From Pseudomonadota bacterium (GTDB lineage: Bacteria; Desulfobacterota; Syntrophorhabdia; Syntrophorhabdales; Syntrophorhabdaceae): a DNA stretch of 64,000 bases. Shown one piece after another: positions 1 through 9,416 of this stretch. A model generated the notes under the pieces. It did no database searches, was not told the origin of the DNA, and saw only the letters and a list, made by a program, of their open reading frames with translations. The DNA is taken from positions 124,001-188,000 of the forward strand of contig JAPLKA010000055.1 in assembly GCA_026388315.1 (NCBI GenBank), written 5' to 3'. The first letter of the stretch is position 1. Each line of letters opens with the position of its first letter. Both the position numbers and the translations under genes were made by a program.

Positions 1-1989
1 GCCAAAAAGGTTTTTCAGCACCCGGTCGGCCAATTCTTGAGCGGAAAACTTCTCGTCCAGGGGTAGCTTATAAGAGTCGTCAAGCTCGTATAGTTCATTA
101 AGAATAGCATTATACTCCCGTCTCTTCCCCATTCTGTCGATCAGTTCCGATACAACCTCGCTAAAAAATTCCCTTCTTTCATACTTTGGCCTAACCACCG
201 GCTGTGTTATCTGAAAATTCCAGTCCTCGGTACCAAAGGGATAGTTGAAGTTCATGCCCGCACCTTCAGCCCACGTTGCCATTTCCAGATAAGATGTATC
301 CGGCAAAAGTATGTCTGCGAAGCCTTCAGCCAGTTCCGTGGAATACAACTCGGACACGACGATAAAAGGTATTTTCTTAAGCGTTTCCGCCAGTATATCC
401 TTACTTGCAACGCTTAGTACCGTATTACAACCCCACGAAATCATCATTTCTATCCGGTTATCCCATCCAATTTTTTTCCATATTTCTTCCTGGTCGCTCG
501 ATGCGAAAACGAAAGAAAAGTGGGCTGCGGGAAAAATATCTAATAGTCCGGGATCCCCCCGAAACTCAGGCAGTTTTTCAGGCCACGGGCCTTTCCTCTT
601 GATTGACCCGCTGGAGGAACCAAAACGTTCGACTGCCAGAAAACCATCCTTACCCATGAACGGAGATGTGGCAAGCTTGCCGGTCTCTGGAAAACCGAGA
701 CATCTTGCTGGCCATCCGAGAGTGCCACCAGGAACATCGGCGGAGCCCACGATCATATCGAGAAGTGACACTGCAAAACAGGTATGGTAGGAATTCTCAT
801 GACCCTCCCCGCCACGAAAGAGGACCGCGGAAGCTGGTCTGAACGGCATTTTATTGCCGTCGATGGTAATGGTGCTTCCCACCATTGCGGCCTCTGCAAA
901 TTCGGTAGCTATACGGCGAATCGTATCTGCGGGGACACCACTTATCTGCGATGCCATTTCCGGTGTATACTGTTTCAGGTGTTCTTTGACAACCTGAAAA
1001 CACGGAACACACATTGTTCCCTCAACCTGATAGTCTCCCTCCAGCGCAAAATCGACTTCACACGCCGCTTCGTAGGTGGAGATCGCTCTATGGTTGTAAG
1101 GCACAGCCGCCCCCTCTTTCGCATCCCAGACCAGACACTTTCCTGAATCTTTCTCTCTCACGTAACTGCCGTCAGACGCGACAAGATAGGGCGCGTTCGT
1201 CTTAGCTTTCAAAAACACTTCATCCAGTGTCTTCAACTTATTCACTATAATGTTGCACATGGCGAGTGCTACAGCTCCATCGGTACCTGGAATGATAGGA
1301 ATCCACTCTGTTGCTTTACCCCCAGCTTGATTGCACATAGGATCAAAGACTACAAACCTCATACCACGGGCCCTCGCCTCAGCAGCGAGCCTGGTAGTCA
1401 TCATGGCGGAATGGCCTGACCCGCTACCTTTATTTGCCCCGAAGTATATCCCGTAGTTACAATACTTGAAATCGGGAACTATTGACCATGAACCATGTTG
1501 CAGCCCCGCTATTCCGTGGGCACCTTGACCGCAATGAAGACCGCCTCCGCCCAGATAGTAACTAAACTGTCCGAGAAGACTCTTGAGCGGAAAAATGTTG
1601 GCTATCATGAAGCTTGGTCGACATGTTGTAGCCTGAATCAAGAGCTTCCTCGGGTCTTCACTGACCACTTTCTTGAGTCGTGCAGCGATCTCATCCAAGG
1701 CTTCGTCCCAACTGATCTCCTTCCATTGAGGGTCGGCATATAGACCTTTCTCCGGATTCGTTCTCCTCAGCGGTACGTTGAGTCGGTTGGGATCGTAAAG
1801 CACCTGTAGCCCTGAGAGACCCTTCGAACATACACCACCCCGTGAACCCATGGGGCTCTCAGGATTACCCTCTATCTTCACGGCAACCCCGTTCACGACA
1901 TGAACGAGAATAGCACAGTTGGCATAACATCGACCACATACTGTAGGTATCCACATGTCTTGCTGAATTTCCGGCTTATTCTCCATCAT
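1..1989 (-). CDS. Molybdopterin (DMSO reductase family) oxidoreductase, 3' end missing
   Basis: The frame stays open for 663 codons to the window edge, so the C-terminus is missing. The N-terminus has C18-x2-C21-x3-C25-x28-C54, the [4Fe-4S] ligand pattern of the DMSO-reductase family. Further on are a glycine-rich stretch (YYLGGGGLHCGQG) and an ADILLPDTSYLE segment typical of the bis-MGD fold. I start it at the double ATG (1989/1986), which overlaps the end of the upstream beta-subunit gene by 14 nt, implying translational coupling. Next to a 2-oxoacid:ferredoxin oxidoreductase, a PadB-like role (oxidation of an aryl-acetyl-CoA to an arylglyoxylate) is attractive, because PadBCD plus PadEFGHI do this in anaerobic phenylacetate oxidation. 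This is inference: thiosulfate/polysulfide reductase-like enzymes share the fold, and any Fe-S or membrane partner would lie beyond the window. Confidence 0.85.
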   Translation of the reverse strand, partial: MMENKPEIQQDMWIPTVCGRCYANCAILVHVVNGVAVKIEGNPESPMGSRGGVCSKGLSGLQVLYDPNRLNVPLRRTNPEKGLYADPQWKEISWDEALDEIAARLKKVVSEDPRKLLIQATTCRPSFMIANIFPLKSLLGQFSYYLGGGGLHCGQGAHGIAGLQHGSWSIVPDFKYCNYGIYFGANKGSGSGHSAMMTTRLAAEARARGMRFVVFDPMCNQAGGKATEWIPIIPGTDGAVALAMCNIIVNKLKTLDEVFLKAKTNAPYLVASDGSYVREKDSGKCLVWDAKEGAAVPYNHRAISTYEAACEVDFALEGDYQVEGTMCVPCFQVVKEHLKQYTPEMASQISGVPADTIRRIATEFAEAAMVGSTITIDGNKMPFRPASAVLFRGGEGHENSYHTCFAVSLLDMIVGSADVPGGTLGWPARCLGFPETGKLATSPFMGKDGFLAVERFGSSSGSIKRKGPWPEKLPEFRGDPGLLDIFPAAHFSFVFASSDQEEIWKKIGWDNRIEMMISWGCNTVLSVASKDILAETLKKIPFIVVSELYSTELAEGFADILLPDTSYLEMATWAEGAGMNFNYPFGTEDWNFQITQPVVRPKYERREFFSEVVSELIDRMGKRREYNAILNELYELDDSYKLPLDEKFSAQELADRVLKNLFG

Positions 1990-2914
1990 ATTTACCTCTA
2001 TGCTCTTCGGGCCTGTTATTTTTATAATTACCAAGCCATTTCAACCACTCCCATCTTTGTTCGACTTTTTCTTTGAACTCTTCTATTTCCTGATTGTTTA
2101 GATGGGAAAATCGACCCTGAACTTTCAAATATTCTTCGAGTGGTATGCGCGCTGGTTCTTTGTTTAAAATAAAGCGATTCCCATTTTCAACTTCAAAGAG
2201 AGGGAATACTTTTGTTTGAACTGCTAACCGTGATAACTTCATGGTCCATTCGGTAGGAAAACGCCATCCAGTAGGGCAAGGGGTGAACATATGTAAAAAT
2301 CGGAATCCCTTCATTCCTTTAGCTTTCTGCACTTTTCTCATAAAATCACGTGGATATGCAATTGTCATAGTAGCAGCATAAGGTATATTATGGTCAGCAA
2401 GGATTAACATGATATCTTTCTTATGTTCATTTTTAGGAACAGGAAAAGGATTAGTGTATGTGGTTGCACCCTTTGGTGTTGCTGAACTTCTCTGGTTGCC
2501 TGTGTTCATATAGGCTTCGTTGTCATAGCATACATAAATGAAATCTTCATTTCTTTCAGCAGCCGCTGAAACAGCACCAAACCCAATATCAAAAGTTGCG
2601 CCATCTCCAGCCCATGGCACAACCACAGTTTCTAAGTCGCCTACCATTGTAAGGCCCGTTTTAAAACCTGCGGCAAATGTTGCTGCTGCACCAAATGGGC
2701 AAGCCAGTAACCCTATAGGTTGCCCTTTATAGCTTATGGCTCGCTTTGGAATATTAACAATAACGCTTGCACACCCTGGTGGCATTACAAATACTATCTT
2801 CTCACCTATAGCCTTCAAAAAATATCGTATGGCTACCGACAGACCACATCCGGTGCATGCAGTATGAGGTGACTGCAAATATTCCGTTTCAGGAAATATT
2901 GATAGTATTTTCAT
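1976..2914 (-). CDS. 2-oxoacid:ferredoxin oxidoreductase, beta (TPP-binding) subunit
   Basis: This 312-residue protein resembles PorB-type beta subunits. C20-x2-C23 and C48 are candidate [4Fe-4S] ligands. A GDG (residues 103-105) followed by DNEAYMNTGNQRS forms the thiamine pyrophosphate motif and is very close to pyruvate:ferredoxin oxidoreductases. With the alpha and gamma/delta genes upstream it would oxidatively decarboxylate a 2-oxoacid to an acyl-CoA and reduce ferredoxin in the cytoplasm. Its start lies 26 nt inside the end of the alpha gene and its end overlaps the molybdoenzyme gene. The substrate cannot be read from sequence. Pyruvate is possible, but the aromatic-operon setting favours an arylglyoxylate (PadI-like role). 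Confidence 0.9.
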   Translation of the reverse strand: MKILSIFPETEYLQSPHTACTGCGLSVAIRYFLKAIGEKIVFVMPPGCASVIVNIPKRAISYKGQPIGLLACPFGAAATFAAGFKTGLTMVGDLETVVVPWAGDGATFDIGFGAVSAAAERNEDFIYVCYDNEAYMNTGNQRSSATPKGATTYTNPFPVPKNEHKKDIMLILADHNIPYAATMTIAYPRDFMRKVQKAKGMKGFRFLHMFTPCPTGWRFPTEWTMKLSRLAVQTKVFPLFEVENGNRFILNKEPARIPLEEYLKVQGRFSHLNNQEIEEFKEKVEQRWEWLKWLGNYKNNRPEEHRGKYDGE

Positions 2915-4106
2915 CTTGATCGGCTCTCACATTTTTTATTTTTCCTAACCAGATTACTTCATCTTCAGGAGGATCTTCCTTAATCATGTAAAGAATGGCT
3001 TTTTTAATAAGTTCAACCGAAATATCTGCTCCCCCTAAACCTGAAATAAATCCATATACAGGTGTTGTATGATTTCGAGTATTTATGTTCAGCGCCCCTT
3101 TAACCTCCTGATAGATAATTCCACCTTCACCCGGAGAAAGATCACGATCAATAACGGCTATTTTTTCCCTTCCATGCAAAGCTTTTCTAACCAGTTCTTT
3201 GGGGAATGGACGAAACATTTTTAATTTAACCAAACCGACTCTATACCCATCATCTCTTAACATATCAATAACATATCGGCATGTCCCGACAGCACTCCCG
3301 GACATTAATACAACTACCTCTGCATCCTCGCATTTATATTCCTCCACCGGATCATACCCCCGGCCGAAATGTAACTTGAATTCCTCATTTGAATGTAAAG
3401 CCGTATCAATACATGTATTTTCCAACTTGTGTAGTTGGTACCGGTTTGTCATATAATCATACTGTTCATAATCAAGTGGTTCAGCAGGAGTTCTTCTAAA
3501 CATTCTAAATCTGTTATCATATGCCAGAGTGGTTTCGAAGGGAGGAAGATATTCATCCACCTTCGATTGATCTGGAATATCAACGCTTTCCGCAAAATAT
3601 GAAAGGTAAACGCCATCCAAACAGACCATACAGGGCAAGGTTACAGATTCAGCTATTTTATATGCCTGGATCACTGTATCAAGAATCTCCTGATTTGATT
3701 CACAATAAAACTGTAACCAACCTGTATCCCTTTGGGACAAACTATCAGTATGCTCACAGGTGAGATTCCATGGTGGAGCAAGCGGTCTATTAACATTGAC
3801 GAGCACAATTGGCAGACGAGCTCCCACTGCCCAATGGAGCCCTTCATGCATCCAGGCAAGGCCTTGTGAGGATGTTGCGGTAAACACTCTCGCGCCAGCC
3901 TGTGCCGCACCAATTACATAGCTAAGCGCTGACATTTCAGATTCCACATTTATGAATTCGCCTTTAAGGAGTCCCTCCGCGTGAAACTCAGACAGTAATT
4001 CCGGTATTCTTGATTGGGGGGTAATCGGATAGGCACACACAATTTTCGGACGACATAAAAGCGCACCATATGCTGCAGCTTCATTACCTGTGATTACCTT
4101 AAGCAT
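2889..4106 (-). CDS. 2-oxoacid:ferredoxin oxidoreductase, alpha subunit
   Basis: A 405-residue PorA-like alpha subunit. The N-terminus MLKVITGNEAAAYGA leads into a pyrimidine-binding domain (ITPQSRIPELL, FTATSSQGLAWMHEG), and the C-terminal part has the transketolase-C-like segment (VVLMSGSAVGTCRYVIDML). A longer open frame exists upstream, but ATG 4106 matches the family N-terminus and overlaps the stop of the gamma/delta gene by 8 nt, so I prefer it. Alpha pairs with the TPP-binding beta subunit encoded just downstream. Confidence 0.9.
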   Translation of the reverse strand: MLKVITGNEAAAYGALLCRPKIVCAYPITPQSRIPELLSEFHAEGLLKGEFINVESEMSALSYVIGAAQAGARVFTATSSQGLAWMHEGLHWAVGARLPIVLVNVNRPLAPPWNLTCEHTDSLSQRDTGWLQFYCESNQEILDTVIQAYKIAESVTLPCMVCLDGVYLSYFAESVDIPDQSKVDEYLPPFETTLAYDNRFRMFRRTPAEPLDYEQYDYMTNRYQLHKLENTCIDTALHSNEEFKLHFGRGYDPVEEYKCEDAEVVVLMSGSAVGTCRYVIDMLRDDGYRVGLVKLKMFRPFPKELVRKALHGREKIAVIDRDLSPGEGGIIYQEVKGALNINTRNHTTPVYGFISGLGGADISVELIKKAILYMIKEDPPEDEVIWLGKIKNVRADQDENTINIS

Positions 4107-4902
4107 TATGCCTTTCCTTCCACTCCATGGCTTTTTTCGGGCATTCCTCAATGCAGATACCACAACCCTTGCAGAATTCATCCCTTATAATAAATGACGA
4201 TCTGTCAGAATCAGGGATAATTGCAATATCAGGGCAGAACATGTAACAATTTCCACAGAGGTTGCATTTCTCATAAAGAAAGGCTGGATAACGTCCGCTG
4301 TCTATCCGTACATTGTCCTCAATCTTCTCCCCAATATCTGAATCCATTAGTGGCAATTTCAACTTCTCATATGCCTCTCTGGCAGCTTCAATGTTCTTTT
4401 CCGGTTTAGGAATATTCCCTTTCCTTATGACTGTAGCTAAAGATTCAAAATTCAACAACGGAATCATTGCAACAATAGATCCGAGCATCACTGTGTTAAT
4501 AATGGGCAATTTATTCGGAAGCACCAATTGATGTTTTTGTGCAATATGAGCAGCATTAATTGTAGATATGTTAAATCCTCCCGGTACTGAAAAATATTCG
4601 GGCGGTTTTGTGCTATTAATCAATATCAATCCATCATTTTTTAATCCAGCCAATACTTCAGGGTCCTTTACAAAATTCTCATCCATAAGCACTATAAAGT
4701 CTGGATCATACATCTTACAGTGTAGAAATATATGTTTTTCAGAAAGTCGTACATAGCCCTCTACTTTCCCTCCTCGCCTCTCTGCTCCGTATGAGGAAAA
4801 AGATTGTGCTATAAGGCCACACGTCACCGCTGTATCTGAAAGAATTTTTGCAGCAACCACAACACCATGTCCTCCAGTACCATACATTTTGATCTGGATC
4901 AT
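4099..4902 (-). CDS. 2-oxoacid:ferredoxin oxidoreductase, fused gamma-delta subunit
   Basis: A 267-residue fusion. Residues 1 to about 185 are the gamma domain (GTGGHGVVVAAKIL, SFSSYGAERRGG). The C-terminal 65 residues are a ferredoxin delta domain with two [4Fe-4S] motifs, CNLCGNCYMFCP and CKGCGICIEECP. Electrons from the TPP centre would leave through this domain to ferredoxin. In many four-subunit enzymes gamma and delta are separate genes. The start has a GAGGAA ribosome site. It is third in the operon, 40 nt after the CoA-transferase gene. Confidence 0.9.
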   Translation of the reverse strand: MIQIKMYGTGGHGVVVAAKILSDTAVTCGLIAQSFSSYGAERRGGKVEGYVRLSEKHIFLHCKMYDPDFIVLMDENFVKDPEVLAGLKNDGLILINSTKPPEYFSVPGGFNISTINAAHIAQKHQLVLPNKLPIINTVMLGSIVAMIPLLNFESLATVIRKGNIPKPEKNIEAAREAYEKLKLPLMDSDIGEKIEDNVRIDSGRYPAFLYEKCNLCGNCYMFCPDIAIIPDSDRSSFIIRDEFCKGCGICIEECPKKAMEWKERHNA

Positions 4903-4942
4903 CGTTCATTCCTCTTTGATTCTCTCTGCGGCATCTGTAAAA

Positions 4943-6148
4943 TTAAATTATACCTCTTTCCTTTAAGGAATTGAATTTCTTTAAATCGTAGCCTAAAAGA
5001 CCGCAGTATATTTCTTTATTATTTTCTCCCACTTTAGGTGCAAGCGTTCTTATTTTCCCTGGTGTTAAAGAGAGCTTAATAGGTATACCTGGTATAGATA
5101 TTTTACCAAGACCCGCGTATTCAACATCTACCACCATTTCTCGCGCTAAAGACTGAGGATCGCTCAATAGTTGATCCACTGCATTTACTTTAGCGCAAGC
5201 TACACGGGCAGCCTGAAGTTTATCTAATATTTCATCGGTAGTCTTGTCTTTAGCCCATTCCTGAATTATAGGGTCAATAAGCGCTGCGTTAAAAGATCTG
5301 CTCATATCATTTATACAACGGGGGTCAGTACTAAGCTCCTCTCTCCCGATTGCTGTTACGAATCTTTTCCAAACACCGCTGCTGCTTGCAACTATCATAA
5401 CCTGGCCATCCGTTGCTTTAAGACAGGTCATAAAACTCGCAAAACCAAAATTGCCAAACTGCTTGCGTATCTCACCATATACCTGATAATAGAGGAGAGT
5501 ACCTAAATTCTGTGTAATGAAGGATGCTATGTCGAATAAAGCAACATCAACGAGCTGTCCTTTCCCAGTTTTCTCCCTGTGGTAGAGTGCAAGCAGAATT
5601 CCGAGTGCAGCCATTACCCCTGAGCAGCAGTCAATATAAGGAACTGTGGTTTTTAAGGGGGGGTCACCCTGAAAACCATTCAGTACCATAGCCCCTGCTC
5701 TTGCCTGTGTAACAAAGTCAAAACCAACATTTTGAGCATCCGGCCCATTTAGACCGTAACCTGAAACAACTGCCAGTATGATTGATGACGAGACCTTGCT
5801 TAAATTCTCATAATTTAGCTGTGCCTCCAGTGTCGTACCGGGAGGAAAATTGTGGATAACTACATCCGAAGATTTAACCATTTCTCTGAAAATTTCCATT
5901 CCTTCGTTAGTAGATAAATTTAGGGTGGTGGATTTTTTATTTCTCCCTAAAATTTTATATGTAAGTGTTTCACCATCAGTTCCAAGTATACCCCATGTCC
6001 TGTCTACAGCGCCTCCCGGAGGCTCAACTTTAATCACCTCAGCCCCCATATCTGCCAGCATCATTCCACAAAGAGGCCCAGCAAGATATCTTGAGAGGTC
6101 TAAAACCCTGATATTGCTCAGAACCAACTCTTTATCGTTTTCTTTCAT
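4943..6148 (-). CDS. Class III (CaiB/BaiF family) CoA-transferase
   Basis: A 401-residue protein of usual family length. The N-terminus has the signature RVLDLSRYLAGPLCGMMLADMG followed by AEVIKVEPPGG. The Asp in PYIDCCSG, just before MAALGILLALYHREKTGKGQ, is the expected catalytic aspartate that carries the acyl-CoA anhydride intermediate. It would move CoA from a donor to a carboxylic acid without ATP. Lying between ubiD and the ferredoxin-oxidoreductase genes, with gaps of 29 and 40 nt, it probably activates the aromatic substrate of the pathway. Only one such gene is visible, whereas the succinyl-CoA:phthalate enzyme needs two subunits. Confidence 0.9.
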   Translation of the reverse strand: MKENDKELVLSNIRVLDLSRYLAGPLCGMMLADMGAEVIKVEPPGGAVDRTWGILGTDGETLTYKILGRNKKSTTLNLSTNEGMEIFREMVKSSDVVIHNFPPGTTLEAQLNYENLSKVSSSIILAVVSGYGLNGPDAQNVGFDFVTQARAGAMVLNGFQGDPPLKTTVPYIDCCSGVMAALGILLALYHREKTGKGQLVDVALFDIASFITQNLGTLLYYQVYGEIRKQFGNFGFASFMTCLKATDGQVMIVASSSGVWKRFVTAIGREELSTDPRCINDMSRSFNAALIDPIIQEWAKDKTTDEILDKLQAARVACAKVNAVDQLLSDPQSLAREMVVDVEYAGLGKISIPGIPIKLSLTPGKIRTLAPKVGENNKEIYCGLLGYDLKKFNSLKERGII

Positions 6149-6177
6149 ATCAGCACCTGTTGAAGAAAATTATAATC

Positions 6178-7641
6178 TTAATCTATGCGGTACTCCTTCC
6201 ATCTTCTCGTGGTCAACTCGTCATCTTCTTTGGAAATAGTGACCGATGACGGAGGATATACGTCGTTACCCCATTCAGGAACCTTATCGTAATCCCAGTT
6301 CCTTGTTGCATCAATAAGCACTCTTGCCCATTTTCCTGTCCCAAACTTGATTTCATTTCTATCCCTTATTCTGGTGCTTGGGTCTAATACAGCTCCAAAA
6401 CTTCCCGGAAAAATGACAATATCATTTTCTTCTGCGTTTACCCTGTATGAAATTGCTTCTTCAACAGATCTTTTATTCCAGATATCAATATCGTCTTCAA
6501 CAACAATGACAAACTTAAACAAGTATTGTGCTCCAGAGGATCCCCATAATGCAGCTGCTACCTGTTTTGCATGCCCTCTGAACATTTTTTTGATTTTGAC
6601 AATTGTTATTGGAACTGCGCTAATTTCGAGAACTCCCGGCACACCCTGGGATTCGAGGATATTCTTGGCAACAGCAGAGAGGCTCACAACGAGAATGGAG
6701 CTATCTTCGTTAGGATTCAGATAATTCATTCCCTCAAGCGTTCCGCGAAAGATAGGATCATTTCTGTGTGTAATACATGAAACCTTGACAAATGGTCTTT
6801 TTGCAGACTCACCATAATATCCCGTATACTCGCCGAATGGTCCTTCCATTTTATAATCCTTTGGATCAGGTGAAATATAGCCTTCCACAACCATTTCAGC
6901 ATCAGCCGGTACTTCTAAGTCTACAGTTTCGCATTTGACAAGTTTCACCGGCTCTTTGAGTAGACCGCCGGCAACCTTATACTCATCCAGATCCCTTGGT
7001 AAGGGGGTAGCTGCCGCAAAAACTATCGATTCGTCGCACCCGTACACAACAGCAACGGGCATTGGCTTTTTTAATGCCTGATATTTCGAATAATGGACAC
7101 CCCAGCCCTGACCTCTTACCAACAAAACCCCTATCTCATCTTTATCAACGATCATTCCTCGATACAATCCCACATTGTTTATTCCTGTTTCTGGGTCCTT
7201 TGTTATAATTCCACACCATGTGTTGATGTATCTTCCGCCATCAAGGTGGTGCCATTTGGGCACTGGGAATTTATTGAGGTCTATTTTTGATTTAATGATA
7301 TTTTGCTTTACAGGTCCTTTTTTCACAAATTGTGGTTCGATTGGATTCTTAAAACGCTCCCTTACAACTTCCACCAAGTCTTCCATCTTTATATCTTTTG
7401 GAAGATCCAGCATCAACGCAATCCTACTCTTTGATGCAAGCCCGCCAATAAAAAGTTTTGTACAAATCCCATCTTTGTAACCCTTTATATTTTCAAAAAG
7501 TAGTGCGGGTCCTCGTTTGGAAAAGACTTTTCTTGTAATTGCACCGATTTCACCTTGCCAATCCACTTCCGTACTTATACGTTTCAGTTCTCCTTCAGAT
7601 TCAAGTATTGCTATCCATTCTCTTAAATTTTTGTATCCCAT
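6178..7641 (-). CDS. UbiD-family prenyl-FMN-dependent (de)carboxylase
   Basis: A 487-residue UbiD-family protein (MGYKNLREWIAILESEGEL at the N-terminus, EGPFGEYTGYYGE in the middle, with the acidic residues of the active-site region). UbiD enzymes use prenylated FMN made by UbiX to add or remove CO2 on aromatic or unsaturated acids. Being first in a catabolic operon with a CoA-transferase points to an aryl carboxylase or decarboxylase (phenol/4-hydroxybenzoate type, or phthaloyl-CoA type) more than ubiquinone synthesis. A strong AAGGAGG precedes the start, and a sigma-54 promoter match lies about 100 nt upstream. The exact substrate is not deducible. Confidence 0.9.
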   Translation of the reverse strand: MGYKNLREWIAILESEGELKRISTEVDWQGEIGAITRKVFSKRGPALLFENIKGYKDGICTKLFIGGLASKSRIALMLDLPKDIKMEDLVEVVRERFKNPIEPQFVKKGPVKQNIIKSKIDLNKFPVPKWHHLDGGRYINTWCGIITKDPETGINNVGLYRGMIVDKDEIGVLLVRGQGWGVHYSKYQALKKPMPVAVVYGCDESIVFAAATPLPRDLDEYKVAGGLLKEPVKLVKCETVDLEVPADAEMVVEGYISPDPKDYKMEGPFGEYTGYYGESAKRPFVKVSCITHRNDPIFRGTLEGMNYLNPNEDSSILVVSLSAVAKNILESQGVPGVLEISAVPITIVKIKKMFRGHAKQVAAALWGSSGAQYLFKFVIVVEDDIDIWNKRSVEEAISYRVNAEENDIVIFPGSFGAVLDPSTRIRDRNEIKFGTGKWARVLIDATRNWDYDKVPEWGNDVYPPSSVTISKEDDELTTRRWKEYRID

Positions 7642-7742
7642 TGCTTACCTCCTTAAAATTATTGTCCTTAAAATTATCGACTTATTCCCTATATATCAAA
7701 AATAGTCAATTTTTAACAACTATCGTGTTTTACGATATAAAA

Positions 7743-7758
7743 TGCATTATTTGTGCCA
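7743..7758 (-). promoter_or_regulatory. Sigma-54 promoter of the ubiD operon
   Basis: Read on the minus strand this is TGGCAC-AAATA-ATGCA, against the sigma-54 consensus TGGCAC-N5-TTGCA: one mismatch, with the GG and GC exactly 10 nt apart. Transcription would start near 7733, giving a leader of about 90 nt before ubiD. A sigma-54 activator gene is divergent right next to it. Confidence 0.75.
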
Positions 7759-7936
7759 TAAATTTAAGCATCCATATTTATGAAATTTCATGCAGTGATG
7801 TGTGTTGATCAAAGAATAAATTTGCAGTAATAAAATAATTGTAACAGAATCAGGTGGTTAGATAATGCAGCAGCTGTGTTTCATTGTAAGCAATATGCAA
7901 ACCACGTATGAATTTTAAAATTGAAGATTACATAAC

Positions 7937-7972
7937 TGTCTGTTAAAATATACATGTCTGTATTGTAGGACA
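7937..7972. promoter_or_regulatory. Candidate tandem activator-binding sites (UAS)
   Basis: Two 18-nt sites lie head to tail: TGTCTGTTAAAATATACA (7937-7954) and TGTCTGTATTGTAGGACA (7955-7972). The second is a TGTC-N10-GACA dyad. They sit about 190 nt upstream of the ubiD -24/-12 promoter, the usual enhancer distance, and just before the activator gene. A related site occurs upstream of the ubiX promoter. Binding is inferred. Confidence 0.45.
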
Positions 7973-7997
7973 CATTAAGTGAATTGAGAGGTATTAT

Positions 7998-9416
7998 ATG
8001 GAAGAGAAAAAAATTTTGTTGGATATATTAGGCAAATATGGACATACACCAGTTATTGCATGTGCTTTAAAATTTATTTTCAGAAATCCATATGAAACTC
8101 TCATTGTAACAGATAGAAATGCCAGGATCGAATTTATGGACAGGGGTTCAGAAAAGTTTTTCGGACTTTCACAGGGCGATGCAAGAGGGACAGATATCCG
8201 AGAGCTTTTCCCCCACTCAAGCATACCAATAACCCTGGAAAACGGCATACCCATAGTAGGAAGAATATTTGAAGTAAAAGACAAGAAGGGAATTGGAACT
8301 GTATATCCAATCATTAAAGAGGAAAAAATAATAGGCGCTCTTGCGAGATTGACATTTTATTCACTGGAGGTGGTGGATAGAATAAATAGCGAAATGAATA
8401 GGTTAAGAAGAAAGGTGAGCTATTTTGAGGAGAAACAACAGGGCGAATATAGCGCATTATATACTTTTAACAATATCCTTGGTATTAGTTCTTTAATAAA
8501 AGATACCATTGAAATTGCAAAGAGAATTTCTCTTGTGAATACAGATGTATTGATTGTTGGGGAAAGTGGAACCGGTAAAGAGTTGTTTGCACATAGCATC
8601 CATGACTTTACCCACGGGGAAAAACCATTTGTAAAAATTAACTGCCCGGCCATCCCCTTCGAACTTGCAGAATCGGAACTCTTTGGCTATGAAAAAGGAG
8701 CGTTTTCTGGGGCATTATCATCAGGAAAAATTGGCAAATTTGAGGTTGCGAATAATGGGACAATCTTTCTGGATGAGATTTCCTCGCTACCGCTCTCCGT
8801 TCAAGCGAAACTGCTCAGAGTATTGGAGGAAAGAGAAATTGAAAGATTGGGAAGTACTAAAGTAAAAAAAATAAGCTTTAGATTAATTGCTGCTACAAAT
8901 AAAGACCTGAAAATTCTTGTAAAAGAAGGAAGGTTTCGCGAAGACCTTTATTACAGGGTGGCAAAAACTATTATTAATCTTCCTTCTCTTCAAGAAAGAG
9001 TTGAAGATATTCCTGTCTACCTTGACCACTTCTTAAGAAAAATAAGCTTATCGTTTAATATAAAACCCAAAAAGATGTCAGAAAAGGCTATAGACGCTTC
9101 CCTGAAATATAACTGGCCAGGTAACGTAAGAGAATTAATAAATATTTTAGAACTGGCCATGCTGAAAGCATGGAAAAGTGACAAAATCGATGAAGAGCAT
9201 CTTCCTTTTGAATTAATTTCCAATTCTGTAAGGCCAATTAATAATAACTCAAACAATAGTATAAAAAACATAAAGAAAGAGGTAGCAGATAAAGAAAAAA
9301 AACTCATCGTTTCTGCTTTAGAAAAAACAAAAGGCAACAAAAGACAGGCTGCAATATTTTTACATATGACAAGGTCTGCTTTATATGAAAAGATAAAAAG
9401 ATATAATATTGCCTAA
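7998..9416 (+). CDS. Sigma-54-dependent transcriptional activator with PAS domain
   Basis: A 472-residue NtrC/NifA-family activator. An N-terminal PAS-like sensor (residues about 25-130; ETLIVTDRNARIEFMD) is followed by a short linker. The AAA+ domain has Walker A GESGTGKE (about 188), the loop GAFSGA (about 234) and Walker B FLDEIS, and a Fis-type HTH lies at the C-terminus (GNKRQAAIFLHMTRSALYEKIKR). The loop is usually GAFTGA; Ser for Thr is a conservative change. There is no phosphoreceiver domain, so activity is probably set by a ligand bound to the PAS domain. It faces away from the ubiD operon, whose promoter is sigma-54 type, and is its obvious regulator. Confidence 0.93.
   Translation: MEEKKILLDILGKYGHTPVIACALKFIFRNPYETLIVTDRNARIEFMDRGSEKFFGLSQGDARGTDIRELFPHSSIPITLENGIPIVGRIFEVKDKKGIGTVYPIIKEEKIIGALARLTFYSLEVVDRINSEMNRLRRKVSYFEEKQQGEYSALYTFNNILGISSLIKDTIEIAKRISLVNTDVLIVGESGTGKELFAHSIHDFTHGEKPFVKINCPAIPFELAESELFGYEKGAFSGALSSGKIGKFEVANNGTIFLDEISSLPLSVQAKLLRVLEEREIERLGSTKVKKISFRLIAATNKDLKILVKEGRFREDLYYRVAKTIINLPSLQERVEDIPVYLDHFLRKISLSFNIKPKKMSEKAIDASLKYNWPGNVRELINILELAMLKAWKSDKIDEEHLPFELISNSVRPINNNSNNSIKNIKKEVADKEKKLIVSALEKTKGNKRQAAIFLHMTRSALYEKIKRYNIA

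Noticed and set aside
311-1743. Several plus-strand frames in the first 2 kb
   Set aside because: They are shadows of the minus-strand molybdopterin oxidoreductase, which is open across the whole stretch and carries the Cys cluster motif.
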